Below, one piece after another: positions 25,601-33,626 of a stretch of DNA of 64,000 bases. The notes under the pieces were generated by a model. It saw only the letters and a program-made list of their open reading frames with translations. It did no database searches and was not told the DNA's origin. Numbering within the stretch: position 1 is the stretch's first letter; the number at the start of each line of letters is the position of its first letter. The stretch comes from Chiridota heheva (taxonomy: Eukaryota > Echinodermata > Holothuroidea > Apodida > Chiridotidae): positions 62,001-126,000 of the forward strand of contig JAIGNY010001194.1 of NCBI GenBank assembly GCA_020152595.1, written 5' to 3'. A program made the translations under genes and the position numbers.

Positions 25601-26590
25601 TTATTTAAGAAACATTATATGAGCAATCAAGGAGTAAGCATACAAATCCGGAAACTTAAAAGAAACTCACAACTTTCAAACAAAAGACTGAAAATTAAAA
25701 TATGTTTTTTTTTATATAATGAAATAATTTTAAATTAAAAAACTACAAATAATAAATAAATCAAATAAATAAATAAAACATATTTGATAAATAAAGAATC
25801 CTACGGTACCTTCACTTGTCAAATGCTCAATCCTTTGTACATAAAACTTCATCTCCTTCCTCAGTCGTTTGATTTCCTGAGCTTGTCGGCTGTCAGGACT
25901 TAATTTGCCTGGAGAGGGTGAAGCTTGAGTCAACTTATCCACATGAATTGCTTCTCTATGTTGCTTTCCCGGAGAATTAAATGTCTGCCACCTGCTTCTC
26001 ACTTGGGATGCTGGGTACTCATCAAGTTTTCCCTTCCCACTGTAAAACACCATCTTGGTGGGAGGAGTTTGTGTTCTTACAGACTTCATATACAAATTTT
26101 GATTGAATTGTTGTGCTGGTTTCACTTTCACAGGTTTTGGGGCCGTTTTCACTGTCTGTGTTGTAGCTCTACCTTTATTCGCCTTTCCAACTTTCTTCTT
26201 TTTTGTCATTTTTGGTAATTCATGTTCCTCCTCTTTTTTTTTCTGATCTAGTTTCTGTTGCTGGAGCATGTTTTTCAAATCTCGTCTTGCTAACTGTATT
26301 GCCCATGACAGCTTCTCCTCCGAAACAATACTTAGCTTGACTGGAAGAGTACCCCTGTCTCTTTCTACCGGATTCTGTCCTGTATCTTTGCTGACTTTCT
26401 CAATAATTAAAGGACCAGGCTTTTGAAACCTGATTGCTAAATTTTTAGAATCACTGGGGACATTAAGGTTAAACTGAAGTTGATTTTGGTAAAGCATGCT
26501 TGGATGTTTCATATGCCTTTCCTTGACAACAGTAGCAAAAGGATCAAAATTGTTGGGTAGTGAAGAACCGACATTAAACTTTAGAGCCAT
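7675..26590 (-). CDS. KIAA0753: Moonraker (KIAA0753/OFIP) homolog, 14 coding exons
   Basis: In vertebrates moonraker is a centriolar-satellite protein that binds OFD1 and FOR20 and is needed for centriole duplication and cilium formation. Fourteen exons with consistent GT-AG phases give about 1,060 residues; human is about 967. Family landmarks seen in order: NQLQFNLNVPSDSKNLAIRF near residue 35; ATRSARLLYSLQQQVRELQ and RHTKKSRALTRLAAAHRGA around residues 282-330; VWLDAEAARK near 700; TLLQSLQVMEAEEEQIRRR near 820; FIPQDMIKRITDY and FNPWQLVEE before 1,000; a conserved C-terminal segment with YMEALYKTEFEQ. Start chosen because the distance from ATG to the NQLQF block fits vertebrate proteins. 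Exon 12 has a 1-nt frame break. The gene is divergent from the CCDC74 gene. Identification rests on remembered family sequence. Confidence 0.93.
8993..9361 (-). CDS. KIAA0753: Moonraker coding exon 13
   Basis: 369 nt, phase 2 to 2. A Ser/Pro-rich first half is followed by FSVFIPQDMIKRITDYRQHF and then YGTFNPWQLVE. This corresponds to the vertebrate FVPPGM...DYCSRFEQYL...GSFNPWLIAES block, a strong family signature. Acceptor TTTTACAG, donor GTAAGT. Confidence 0.94.
9751..9898 (-). CDS. KIAA0753: Moonraker coding exon 12, with frame break
   Basis: 148 nt. The upstream frame reads AEEEQIRRRWRGVRYHEH, matching the family's ESVRQRYNKIAYADP region, but meets TGA at 9785-9787. A second frame opens after the TGA at 9849-9851 and reads PDKTAESKEDWMMGTPLEG to the donor in phase 2, exactly what exon 13 needs. 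The length is therefore one base short. A possible rescue is a weak internal acceptor (ACCACAG) giving an exon 9751-9839, but it would drop the conserved part. Confidence 0.78.
10312..11765. repeat. 69-bp intronic minisatellite
   Basis: About 21 highly similar 69-bp units lie in moonraker intron 11, each containing GATCAAGCTGATTGTTGCAT, GGTGAGAGGTGAATAATCTT and AGAGCAGTATGCCAGACC. The period is 23 codons, so one minus-strand frame stays open over hundreds of bases (TKIIHLSPCNNQ... cycle). One unit near 10,448 lacks an A. Near-identity between units implies recent expansion or homogenisation. Confidence 0.95.
12172..12405. mobile_element. Short inverted-end element (MITE-like)
   Basis: Left end CAGTAGCGAATCCAGG and right end GGATCCACCACTG are imperfect inverted repeats. 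The resulting CAGTGGCGGATCC-type terminus is common in invertebrate hAT-like MITEs. I could not see a convincing 8-bp target duplication. It lies in moonraker intron 11. Confidence 0.45.
12728..12898 (-). CDS. KIAA0753: Moonraker coding exon 11
   Basis: 171 nt, 57 codons, phase 0. Contains MLLNDVLEDTAKELTRI and ends TLLQSLQVME, aligning with the vertebrate FLEDCASEL and RMEEME segments. Acceptor TTATCAG, donor GTATGT. Confidence 0.92.
13201..13284 (-). CDS. KIAA0753: Moonraker coding exon 10
   Basis: 84 nt, 28 codons, phase 0, including AIASMYGKSQHTSKQSL. Acceptor CTTTCAG, donor GTGAGG. No clear vertebrate counterpart; assigned by splice sites and phase. Confidence 0.8.
14505..14815. repeat. 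Imperfect tandem duplication
   Basis: Two diverged copies about 170 bp apart share TTACAAAGAGCACTTGC, GGAACAA and CTTCTTTTCATAT...AACTGTC. Located in moonraker intron 9. Confidence 0.65.
15082..15198 (-). CDS. KIAA0753: Moonraker coding exon 9
   Basis: 117 nt, 39 codons, phase 0: IKQLNERR, then AWIDEAEEAIQEKLQPLLDK, helical and charged. It matches the family's EAVLERLKPLL region. Acceptor CCACTTAG, donor GTAAGA. Confidence 0.9.
15245..15605. repeat. About 60-bp tandem repeat, six diverged copies
   Basis: Diverged units share AAATTCAGTAGAATTG, AAGCAAGGTTGG and a TTAGATATGATT segment. Located in moonraker intron 8. Open minus-strand frames here are incidental. Confidence 0.8.
15868..16172. 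repeat. Direct duplication of about 150 bp
   Basis: The segments 15,868-16,017 and 16,025-16,172 are nearly identical. Both start GCAGAATATCTATTACACC and include GATGCTGATT and CTAACACAGA. A recent local tandem duplication in moonraker intron 8. Confidence 0.88.
16185..16330 (-). mobile_element. tRNA-like SINE remnant
   Basis: On the minus strand GGTTCAATCCC matches the pol III B box (GGTTCRANNCC). It is preceded by GCATTAGCTTGGCATGCTAG, which resembles a tRNA anticodon arm. No complete cloverleaf is visible, so a SINE fragment is more likely than a gene. Confidence 0.4.
16536..16672. repeat. AAT microsatellite
   Basis: Pure and interrupted (AAT)n; about 20 perfect trinucleotides lie at the right end. 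It produces a poly-isoleucine minus-strand ORF with no biological meaning. Confidence 0.95.
16763..17149 (-). CDS. KIAA0753: Moonraker coding exon 8
   Basis: 387 nt, 129 codons, phase 0. Carries HFLQPTKTFILK, a proline-rich linker (MPAWTPSGTP), an acidic stretch and the conserved ARQVWLDAEAARK end, which resembles the AWLDAET motif of vertebrate moonraker. Acceptor TTCTCAG, donor GTATGC. Confidence 0.9.
17637..18009. mobile_element. MITE with long inverted ends, TAA duplication
   Basis: Left end AGGCCGTAACACACCGAACA and right end (reversed) AGGCTGTTACACACCGAACA extend as inverted repeats for about 40 bp through GCGAGCAATTTTTT. TAA flanks both sides (17,634-17,636 and 18,010-18,012), suggesting a 3-bp duplication of PIF/Harbinger type. 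Located in moonraker intron 7. Confidence 0.75.
18248..18435 (-). CDS. KIAA0753: Moonraker coding exon 7
   Basis: 188 nt, phase 1 to 0, residues 511-573. Begins TPGSPDRTSAIQAGL and ends in a basic stretch (RKPVKPKSLILPAKLK). Acceptor TTTTTCAG, donor GTGCGT. Confidence 0.86.
18970..19068 (-). CDS. KIAA0753: Moonraker coding exon 6
   Basis: 99 nt, phase 1 to 1, about 33 residues including HTFQQDKTAQHSRLTPGP. Acceptor GATCGCAG, donor GTCAGT. Little conservation is visible; the exact phase match on both sides supports it. Confidence 0.8.
19300..19960. repeat. Three diverged tandem units of about 250-290 bp
   Basis: Units around 19,315, 19,560 and 19,850 share ATCTGTGTACCACA, ACATATGAC and a later GTTTACAAGCTCTTTTCAA-like segment. 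Old tandem duplication inside moonraker intron 5. Confidence 0.6.
20845..21025. repeat. Inverted-repeat segment
   Basis: GGGATAATGGAC at the left and GTCCATTATCCC at the right enclose a GC-richer segment that also holds inverted copies of GGGATATTGGA and TCCAATATCCC. Probably a degraded foldback element in moonraker intron 5. Confidence 0.45.
21553..21811 (-). CDS. KIAA0753: Moonraker coding exon 5
   Basis: 259 nt, residues 392-477, starts LYEEQMRQSE and ends in phase 1. A polar, low-complexity linker rich in Ser, Pro and Arg. Acceptor CTTTACAG, donor GTATTT. Assigned by phase continuity rather than strong conservation. Confidence 0.85.
22487..22711 (-). CDS. KIAA0753: Moonraker coding exon 4
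   Basis: 225 nt, 75 codons, phase 0. Begins SRALTRLAAAHRGAVRTIQ, one of the best conserved stretches of the family, and ends EIMNILKQAK. Acceptor ACCCTAG, donor GTTTGT (weaker than consensus). Confidence 0.93.
22980..23450. mobile_element. piggyBac-like MITE, copy 1
   Basis: Flanked by TTAA at 22,976-22,979 and 23,451-23,454. Ends are CCTTTCCAGG and CCAAAAAGG, and inverted internal blocks share GTAACTA and GTGGGGCAAACA. Similar along its whole length to 50,488-50,969, and its end matches 63,912 onwards. Located in moonraker intron 3. Confidence 0.75.
23745..24095 (+). mobile_element. SINE with internal 65-bp tandem repeats
   Basis: A B-box-like GGTTTAAGTCC leads into a typical SINE body (CATCCTTGAGAAAGACACTT, CTGTAAATGATTACC). 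It is followed by about three tandem copies of a ~65-bp unit with GCCATGTGCTCTCATATGC and GATAAGCATCAGTCTTTT. In moonraker intron 3. Confidence 0.55.
24299..24361 (-). CDS. KIAA0753: Moonraker coding exon 3
   Basis: 63 nt, 21 codons, phase 0 to 0: VRELQEDLKRV then IRHTKK. This matches the vertebrate VKEIQEDL...KIKHTKK segment. Acceptor CTTTTACAG, donor GTAAAG. Confidence 0.93.
24985..25255. repeat. Dispersed repeat, pair with 43,085-43,335
   Basis: Shares GAGTAAACAACAGTATAT, AGAGGGAAGTATA and ATGTATTCACTACATTAATA with 43,085-43,335, same orientation, moderately diverged. Class unknown. Confidence 0.65.
25480..25583 (-). CDS. KIAA0753: Moonraker coding exon 2
   Basis: 104 nt, entered in phase 1 (G plus CC makes Ala), leaving in phase 0. 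Encodes residues 261-295, ending SARLLYSLQQQ, which matches the family's SAR-LYVLQQQ block. Acceptor TTGAACAG, donor GTACAG. Confidence 0.92.
25810..26590 (-). CDS. KIAA0753: Moonraker coding exon 1
   Basis: Encodes residues 1-260, starting MALKFNVGSSL. The exon extends to an acceptor at 26,616 (CACAG), so 25 nt of 5' UTR are present and an upstream non-coding exon is implied. Contains the family block NQLQFNLNVPSDSKNLAIRF, a lysine-rich middle and the coiled-coil start EIKRLRKEMKFYVQRIEHL. Donor GTACCG, phase 1. Confidence 0.92.
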
Positions 26591-26998
26591 GACTGAATTT
26601 CTGCCAGTGTTGTACCTGTGAAGTAAATAAAAAGTAAACTATCAAATTAAACATTATATGTACTATCATTTCTGAAAAATGCACAAACTTCATGTACCTC
26701 ATGAAAGTGGTCATAAGAGCTGTTTGCACTGCAATTACATTTGACTGTGACAAGTGTTGCTACAGCTCCAAGAATCAATGTTTTACTGCTAGTCTGCTAC
26801 TTAGTGTTTATGGCAATATGTATGGCTGATATAAAGTTTGATCAATTATTGATTTGCTTAGTCATGCACAGTATGACTGGATGGCCAGCTCAAAATCTTG
26901 ATGTAATTCTTTAAATTTCCTTTTAATCCTTTAGTGAGTCATTGATAATGATGGAATAGGAAAGTATATTATTTTACCCAAATTTGATTGTGGGTATA

Positions 26999-27140
26999 TT
27001 ATTATTATTATTATTATTCACAACTTCTACAGCGCCAAATTCAAAAAAGGCTCTTGGCGCTTTACAAAAGACAAAACATGAAAGACACAATAAAAGCTTA
27101 AATACAGTAAAACGATACAAGGGCCTAAACAGTATAAAAG
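26999..27140. mobile_element. ATT tract plus retroelement-like 3' end
   Basis: An (ATT)n run is followed by AGCGCC, CTCTTGGCGCTTTACAAAAG. Short ATT tails next to GCGC-rich ends are typical of L2/CR1-type elements and the SINEs that use them. Reverse orientation is inferred. Confidence 0.4.
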
Positions 27141-28467
27141 CTTAAACAAAAACAAAACAAAAAATTACTCAAAAATAACATTTGGGTCAGAATTTTCTGC
27201 ACCACTTCAAAATATTATAATAGACCTATAAAAAAACCAGAAGGATTTACAGTTTAATTTACAAATGAAAACATCATGGTCACCCTGCAACATATCACAA
27301 ACTAGAATCTTAGCACTCTGTGGAGTACATACATGTATCTCCGCCTTGGTTGCAATTCCAATATACAGTATGTCTAAAATAATCAGTAATAAAAAGTCCA
27401 TTTGATGCCATACCCAATACGATCTACCTCAGATATCCTAGGCCCACAAAGATTTGATCTATATTGATCATTTGCATTCTGAACACTTAAGGGGTTTATC
27501 CCCCATCTGAATTTTGTCCAGGACAATATCATTGTCTTCAGTTTTATTCAGGCTAAGCATCCATACTTCAATTTCATTTCATTCAAGATTCACATTTCCT
27601 GAGTATCCCATTCATGGCAGAAACCAATTGTTTTATTTTCTTTGGTAGTAGAGACCACTTGATTAAATTTTCAAGGAGTCCAGAAAATTGATTTGTTTGG
27701 ATATCCTTTTATGGCATGAATTAATTGCTCACCACATTTCATTGGAAAGTTTCACCTAACCCTACAACTAGTTTTATCCCCACCCTTTATTTCTACCCTT
27801 CCCTTGTACCAATACATCCCAAATTGTAATCACTTGTTTCTTAAGCAATAATAAAACCACACACCAAATTTATTACAAATCCAATCTTCAATGCTTGAGA
27901 TATGTTGACAGACAGTTTACTCTAAGAAATCCCACCCATCCATTTCTGCCATTTCCCTGTTCCAATGTCAAAAACTTTAATCACTTCTTACTTAAGTAGT
28001 AAAAAATTATCCTGTTCCTACTGTATTCTTACAATAAGTTACATACATGTAAGATTGTTTCCATATTAACTCGAGTTATTTCTGGAAAGTCAAGAAACAT
28101 CAAAACATGTAAAAATCCATACTTTCTCTGAAAAATAGAAACACTAAAATGATTATTTCTCTTAAAAAGGGAATTTCCCCTCTTACAGTAGCAGCTTTAA
28201 ATGACAAAATATAGGTTTTTGTTAATTCATTTTGATTCTGCATTCATAATTTAATATTAAATTTAAGCATTATTTATTCGTGGAACTACCTTAAGCCCAC
28301 ACCACATACTAAATGCATTTTTTTGTCATAATCGAACATTTAAATAACAACACAATAACTCACAGTATATTAAAGCAAAGTCGATTTATATATTTCTTTA
28401 CCTAATCTTTTACTATTTCCAGTTTCAAATCCGTGCACTAAAATGAGTTCGGGTTTGTTTTTCTTAC
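27141..28467. other. AT-rich stretch upstream of moonraker exon 1
   Basis: No conserved protein seen. Most likely the 5' intron of moonraker. The minus-strand candidate donor GTAAGAA (reverse complement of 28,461-28,467) could end a non-coding first exon whose boundary would be 28,468. Confidence 0.3.
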
Positions 28468-29183
28468 GTTAGCAAAAGGTCGCAAATGGAATTTAAAATT
28501 TCATTATTTTCAGTGGCAACATGTAGGGTCTTGATATGATAAGTCCAAGTAAAAAAGTTAAGATACATTTTGTTAGCCTTTAAAATGAATAAAAATTACT
28601 TTTTAAAATATTTTATTTCCATTAAAGATAATAATTTTATTAAAAATCTCAAATTTTACGAAAATTGCTTCCCTTTTAACTTTCATTTCAATTATAGACA
28701 AAAAAATATTTAAGGCTCGCTTTTTAATCTGGCATCTATATTTTGTACATTTAAAAAAGTGTTCAATAATTCGGAAAATTATATTGGACTAATATAAGAA
28801 AAAATGTTTCATTTCAAAGAAAATTTGATGAATTACTAGTAAAGACTAGAATTATTGCATACGAAAAAAAGTTGTATTATTGAATGATTAAGCGATCTTA
28901 AAACTTCACCTGACACTGACAGACAAGCCGACGGTCGTGTCACTTAGCAACGCAAAATTTGCATAAACAGTTTGCCTGCATTCATTATGTTGATGCTATT
29001 TTCGCGATTGCCCGAATACCACGTATGCTATACACAGTATATAATTATAGGCGCAGGCCTATGCACAGTGTATGTTACCGTGGTATTTGTATTGTTATTC
29101 ACAATCTGCAGTAACGTAAAGCCTGTATCGAAGTTTCTGTATACCCTAGCAAATTTTAAGACTGACTGAGCGTTTAGGATAAC
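28468..29183. promoter_or_regulatory. Putative bidirectional promoter interval
   Basis: This interval lies between the start regions of two divergent genes. A candidate moonraker 5' exon ends at 28,468 (minus) and a candidate CCDC74 5' exon ends at 29,205 (plus). No TATA box is obvious. It contains the X-box-like site at 28,939-28,951. Transcription starts are not visible from sequence, so limits are approximate. Confidence 0.35.
28939..28951 (+). promoter_or_regulatory. RFX X-box-like site
   Basis: GTCACTTAGCAAC fits the X-box consensus GTNRCC-N(0-3)-RGYAAC with a 1-nt spacer and one mismatch, in the left half. RFX factors drive many ciliary genes. The near-identical GTCACTTAGCAAT at 388-400 shows that chance occurrence is possible. 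Confidence 0.4.
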
Positions 29184-29205
29184 ATGGATTTACTTGGAAT
29201 GTGAT
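29184..29205 (+). other. CCDC74: Candidate CCDC74 5' exon end with short uORF
   Basis: A strong donor (GTAAGT at 29,206) follows an ATG at 29,184 whose frame stops after six codons (TGA 29,202-29,204). CCDC74 coding exon 1 is preceded by an acceptor, so a non-coding first exon is needed, and this donor is a plausible one. Confidence 0.3.
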
Positions 29206-29460
29206 GTAAGTTTATTTAACTTAAGTTTTGACTCTGATGGCATAACGTTAGTCGTTTAGTCTAATTAATTTCGAGTTGAACAGTTGAAGCTGGTTGGATA
29301 TTTTTTGTCAAATGTATTTTGTATTTGTAACATTACGCCCAAATCTGAATATTATTTGCATGGTAGGCCCATTAAATGTTTAAGTAAACATTGTATTCTT
29401 TATTTGAGCCTAGGCCGTACTGTAATTGATTTAGGCCTATAACAAATTAGGCACAGTTAA

Positions 29461-30432
29461 AGGAATAGGCCTATGTATTCCCATGATTTTATAATCTGTC
29501 GTAAGAAAGAGAATTTTTTTTAAACAATTTAATACAAAAAGCATGTTGATATGTTATTCCTACCAGGAGACACGGAACAGGAAAAGGCTCAGACATCACA
29601 ACAACACATTCTCCCACAAAGTTGATGTATTTCATTAAAATCTATCATCATTTTTCATTAGTTCAACCTGCTAGAAAAATAAATTGATGAAAGTTTGGTA
29701 TTCATATGCCGTACTTCCAATACTTTTGAAAATTGTTTCTAATGTTAATCAAAAAAAAACAATCAATTAACACTCAAAGAAATACGTTAACATTTGCAAT
29801 GGAATTGTTTTAGTATGACATCATCAAACACGAATTCATCATATCGTACAAAAACTTTGAAATGCAATTGGGAAATCTTTCAAAATCCTTATCTCCTGAA
29901 CGGAATATAATATCAACCTGATTTTTGTACCAAATTGGCTCTAAAAGTATGCTCTTTCAAAAAAAAAATCACAAAAAAGGAGTCCTGTTGTTCAGTTGGT
30001 AGAGCACATGACTGAGATGCTGGAGGTACCTGGTTCAAGTCTCTGACAGGTCTAACCAGTTTTTCCACAGCCATGCAGACAGATACACCGATCATCAAAG
30101 TGGAAGTACATCATTTGCAGCTTCTGCTCCTCATTCAGCTGTTGAGAGAAGTGGCAATGGTTGAATAGCGCTCGCCGTTCTTCAGAGGGGACATTGGGCC
30201 ATCGGTCCTGATGGTAGGACAGTCACACCCTACCTGGTTCTCTAAACACTTCTCGAAAAGAGTAGGGTGAAAACCCAGTGTCCATCCACTTCCGTCCCGG
30301 TCGCACGGGACTGGTATCTGCTATGCAGGCTATAGCTTGGCATCTATGCTTTATATAGGAGTCTTGCCGAGTTCCCATAAGGGAAGATCATGTACAAAAC
30401 CAAACAAAAAAAAAACCCATCGGAATATTCCT
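29461..30432 (-). mobile_element. TTAA/AGGAATATTC MITE interrupted by a SINE
   Basis: Reverse copy of the element at 57,185-57,783: left end TTAA then AGGAATA, right end GGAATATTCCT then TTTA. The body matches in reverse order (CAGACATCACAACAACACATT; CAATTGGGAAATC). A tRNA-derived SINE (about 29,980-30,412) splits it near the right end, so the SINE is younger. Lies in the presumed first intron of CCDC74. Confidence 0.72.
29982..30412 (+). mobile_element. tRNA-derived SINE
   Basis: The head has an A-box-like TGTTCAGTTGGTAGAGCA and B box GGTTCAAGTC with about tRNA spacing. A 350-bp body follows (CCATCGGTCCTGATGG; GTCCCGGTCGCACGGGAC), ending in an A-rich tail ACCAAACAAAAAAAAAA. It is inserted into the MITE at 29,461-30,432. 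No intact tRNA fold is expected. Confidence 0.75.
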
Positions 30433-30962
30433 TTTAGAACCTGTATCAACAGCTATCAATTTTAGAAACTTGGTATTTACATGTTTTCTTCCAAAGCAAA
30501 TATAGGCCTAGCATGCATCCTGAAATAGAATGTCTCACTTGGAATATAAAATACTCATTGTCTTAATTGTATATTTCCTCCACTATACTATTTAAGAGAC
30601 AAAAGTTTGATGTTTTAAATTTTTACTGATTGAAGTCAAGATTGCATATCATGTACAAAAAACTTAAGTAGCAAGTAACAAATCTATCAAAAAGTAAAGT
30701 GATTAGTATTATTTTTCTAGGAAATATAAAGTTTTGTTTGATAACAATATGGAATTTTAATAAGCTACATACTGTACTTTCATTGTTATACTGGATCTCC
30801 ATTTATAAACATTTCTTTCCTTGTCTTATTTCATTTTTGAAATAAGTGAAAAATGAATGTGTGAATTGAAGATTTATGCAAATTATTTCATTGCAATGGA
30901 TTTTGCCACCATCCCTTTTTTATATTTACAGATTCTGATAGGTCCATAAAGATGCAGAGGCT

Positions 30963-32039
30963 CACCTCACCTCACCTAGTCTCTTCAGGCTTCCTGGCCC
31001 ATAAAGCTACAGTGCACTCTCTTCACTGGACTCTGTTATTTGCAATTTGTCTGGCTTCTGCCCACAAGCTCCATCCATCACTTTTCTCTCCTTCTCGACT
31101 TTCCTTCTCCAGGCTGTTCTAGGACGAACAACTTTCCTTCTCCCCTCTGGTTTCCACATCATAGCTGTCACACAGTGCTTAATAGTGCTCATGTGCATCA
31201 CATGACCAATCCACCTCCACCTTCTTTTTACTTCAGTGCGGATTTTGTCATGTTTAGTGATTCTCAGTATTTCATCGTTAAGATATTACATATGGCCATC
31301 TGATCTTCAAAATTCTTCTGTAGCATTTAAACATACATGTATCCAGCTTTTTATTATCTGCTACATTAACTCTCCATGTCTCACAACCATACAAGAGTAC
31401 AGACTAAACAAGAGAGTTAAACATTTGTATTTTTGTATATATTGAGAATATGCTTGAGTTCCATATCTTATTTAACTTCATAAATGCTACTCTTGCTTTA
31501 GAGATTCTGTTTTGGATATCTTCCTTGCCACCACCTTGTAAGCTTACTGTTGCACCAATGTATTTAAACTGGTTTACTTCATTTAGTTGTTGGTTTTCGA
31601 TATAAACTTTGTTTGCACATTTGCTGTTAACTTTCATGAGCTTTGTCTTATCCTTATTAATTCTTAGCCCAGTTTGTGCAGCATACTGATTGAGCCTGGT
31701 CACTTTGGTTTGCATGTGTTGATATGTAGATGAAAGTAGATCGATATCATTAGCAAAATCTTAAGTCCTCAAGGGTTGACATGAACTTCCATGTAATTCC
31801 ATTCCTGTTATCATCAGTCGTTTTCCTCATCACCCAGTCTACCACCATCAGAAAAAGGAACCCTGACATTACATCACCTTGCTTTACACGACTTTTTAGA
31901 TTCCACACTACCATCTATAACTGCACATTCACTGTCTTCATATAACGCTTTAGTCAAACATTATATTTTGTGGAATACCATAGGCTGCCATTATTTTCCG
32001 GAGGCTTTTTCTGTGCACTGAGTCAAACGCCTTCTAATC
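30963..32039 (-). mobile_element. 5'-truncated LINE, reverse transcriptase remnant
   Basis: Read on the minus strand with frame breaks: KAFDSVHR and MAAYGIP (RT palm), VMSGFLFLMVVDWVMRKTT, FANDIDLLSS at the catalytic FADD position, GLRINKDKTKLM, FKYIGATVS, and a C-terminal RRKVVRPRTAWRRKVEKE. Asp to Asn in FAND and several stops show it is dead. The 3' end is a CTCAC repeat. CAGAGGCT flanks both ends (30,955-30,962 and 32,040-32,047). RTE/CR1-like; clade not certain. Confidence 0.85.
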
Positions 32040-32228
32040 CAGAGGCTACTCTGGCTAAATTGCTTTCTCATGAAAATCTAGCTGTAAAAATGTCATCAAA
32101 ATTAATGAAAAATAGACTATTATAAATATTTGAATTTTCAACCCTTGCTAATGCAATTTTTTTAAAGTTGATTTGTTATGTATTTAGTTATTTTGCTCAT
32201 CTTTTGCTTTTTAGTCACTTTCCTTTTA

Positions 32229-32555
32229 TGCACTTGTCAGTTGTATGACTCACCCCTACAACCTCTGGCAATATCAGTCAAAGGTGAGTCATTGACATAT
32301 GAAATAGTGACTCACATGTGCATTCATTGTACTAAATTGTTAGTCACCAGAGTGACTCTGAGGTGGGTCAATTTACTTTAGACACATTGACTTTGTACAG
32401 AGGTGATTGATTTGAGGTAAGTCATTTCACAAAAAATATCAGTCATCTAAGTGACCGAGGGGTGCGTCAATGTATATGATTTGTCCACCCACTTTGGTGC
32501 AATGACTCACCTTGTCCAGGGGTTGTAGGGGTGAGTCACACAATTGACAAGTGCA
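32229..32555. mobile_element. MITE with inverted ends, TTA duplication
   Basis: Left TGCACTTGTCAGTTGTATGA and right (reversed) TGCACTTGTCAATTGTGTGA are followed by CTCACCCCTACAACC in both arms, giving inverted repeats of about 35 bp or more. TTA flanks both ends (32,226-32,228; 32,556-32,558), fitting PIF/Harbinger-type insertion. Confidence 0.8.
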
Positions 32556-32558
32556 TTA

Positions 32559-33142
32559 CAGTTACTTTGATCTGTTTAAAGCTGTATATGCTTGTTTTAT
32601 CTTTTGTGTTTTACCTGGTTTGCACTCCAACCATTGTGCTCAAGCAGAGGTTTCTGCACAGTAAAGGAAGATAATGATATGGAAATAATGAATCCAAATA
32701 TGCCAAAATTCTTCAAAATTAATCAGGAAATCATAATAATATTGTTTTTGGACATCAACCATGATACAGTACAATATCTTATGAAGCAATATCAACTTAT
32801 CAAGCTAGAAATTGGAATATACATTTAAAAAACAATTAAATTAAAGATGTATATGACATTAGCCCAATCATTTTGAGTTTTGTTGCCAGCTGTTCTTCAC
32901 AAATCTTGTATGTTTTGAAAATCTTCAAATTGTGATCCACTACTATATAATCTCTTTAAGTTGATGATTTACAATGTAGCAATAAGAATAATTTCATTGA
33001 TTTGAACAAAAATTGACATTTGTAAGATAGGCTTTGATTGTTTTTGTATCTCAGTCTCAGGAAAACAGTACAAGTACAGTACAGTCATTTCTGAAAGAAT
33101 TTTGACTTTAAACTTTATGAATTATTTCTCTTTTGTTTACAG
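32559..33142. other. AT-rich intron-like stretch
   Basis: No conserved protein recognised. Probably the end of the 5' intron of CCDC74, closing with the acceptor TTTTGTTTACAG at 33,131-33,142. Confidence 0.4.
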
Positions 33143-33271
33143 GATTGTATTGGTATATATGAAAACAGAAAACTATTAACTTGGAAGAATAGTCACATCT
33201 GAAAGGGACCTTTCCAAAACTATTTTTGTATCAATTTTTTTCTCATCTTTGCAAAGCTGTTTATTTTACAA

Positions 33272-33626
33272 ATGAGTGTAGCCTGCGGTGTATCCATGGA
33301 GACCCAAGCTGTTACGTCAATGAGCTTGCCTCCCCTTCAAAACTTGCCACAGTGGCCGCGTATGCAAACATTAGACAAAGCCCGCTATCCACGCCCCTTT
33401 TTAAAAGATCAAATTCAAGTTTTGCCAACTCCCAATGTCAATTCGTTCAGTGGAAGGGATTTACTTGATCTGGACAGTCTAGATGGCACGTCAGTGTCAG
33501 GGGAGATGGACCCAGCACATCGGATGCATCATCTTGAGAAAAGTATTGAATTCTTGAAGAGACATCATAGAGAAGTTCTTGCCAGTTTACATGAAGAGAT
33601 AGCATCCTTGAAGAAGGAAAATAAAG
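33272..33626 (+). CDS. CCDC74: CCDC74 coding exon 1
   Basis: Exon from acceptor at 33,143 with 129 nt of 5' UTR, then ATG at 33,272. Residues 1-118, ending in the coiled coil LHEEIASLKKENK. Donor GTACGG, phase 1. A second in-frame Met at residue 9 is an alternative start. Confidence 0.92.

Noticed and set aside
29982-30055. Possible tRNA gene
   Set aside because: A and B boxes are present but the acceptor and anticodon stems do not pair, and a SINE body with an A-rich tail follows.
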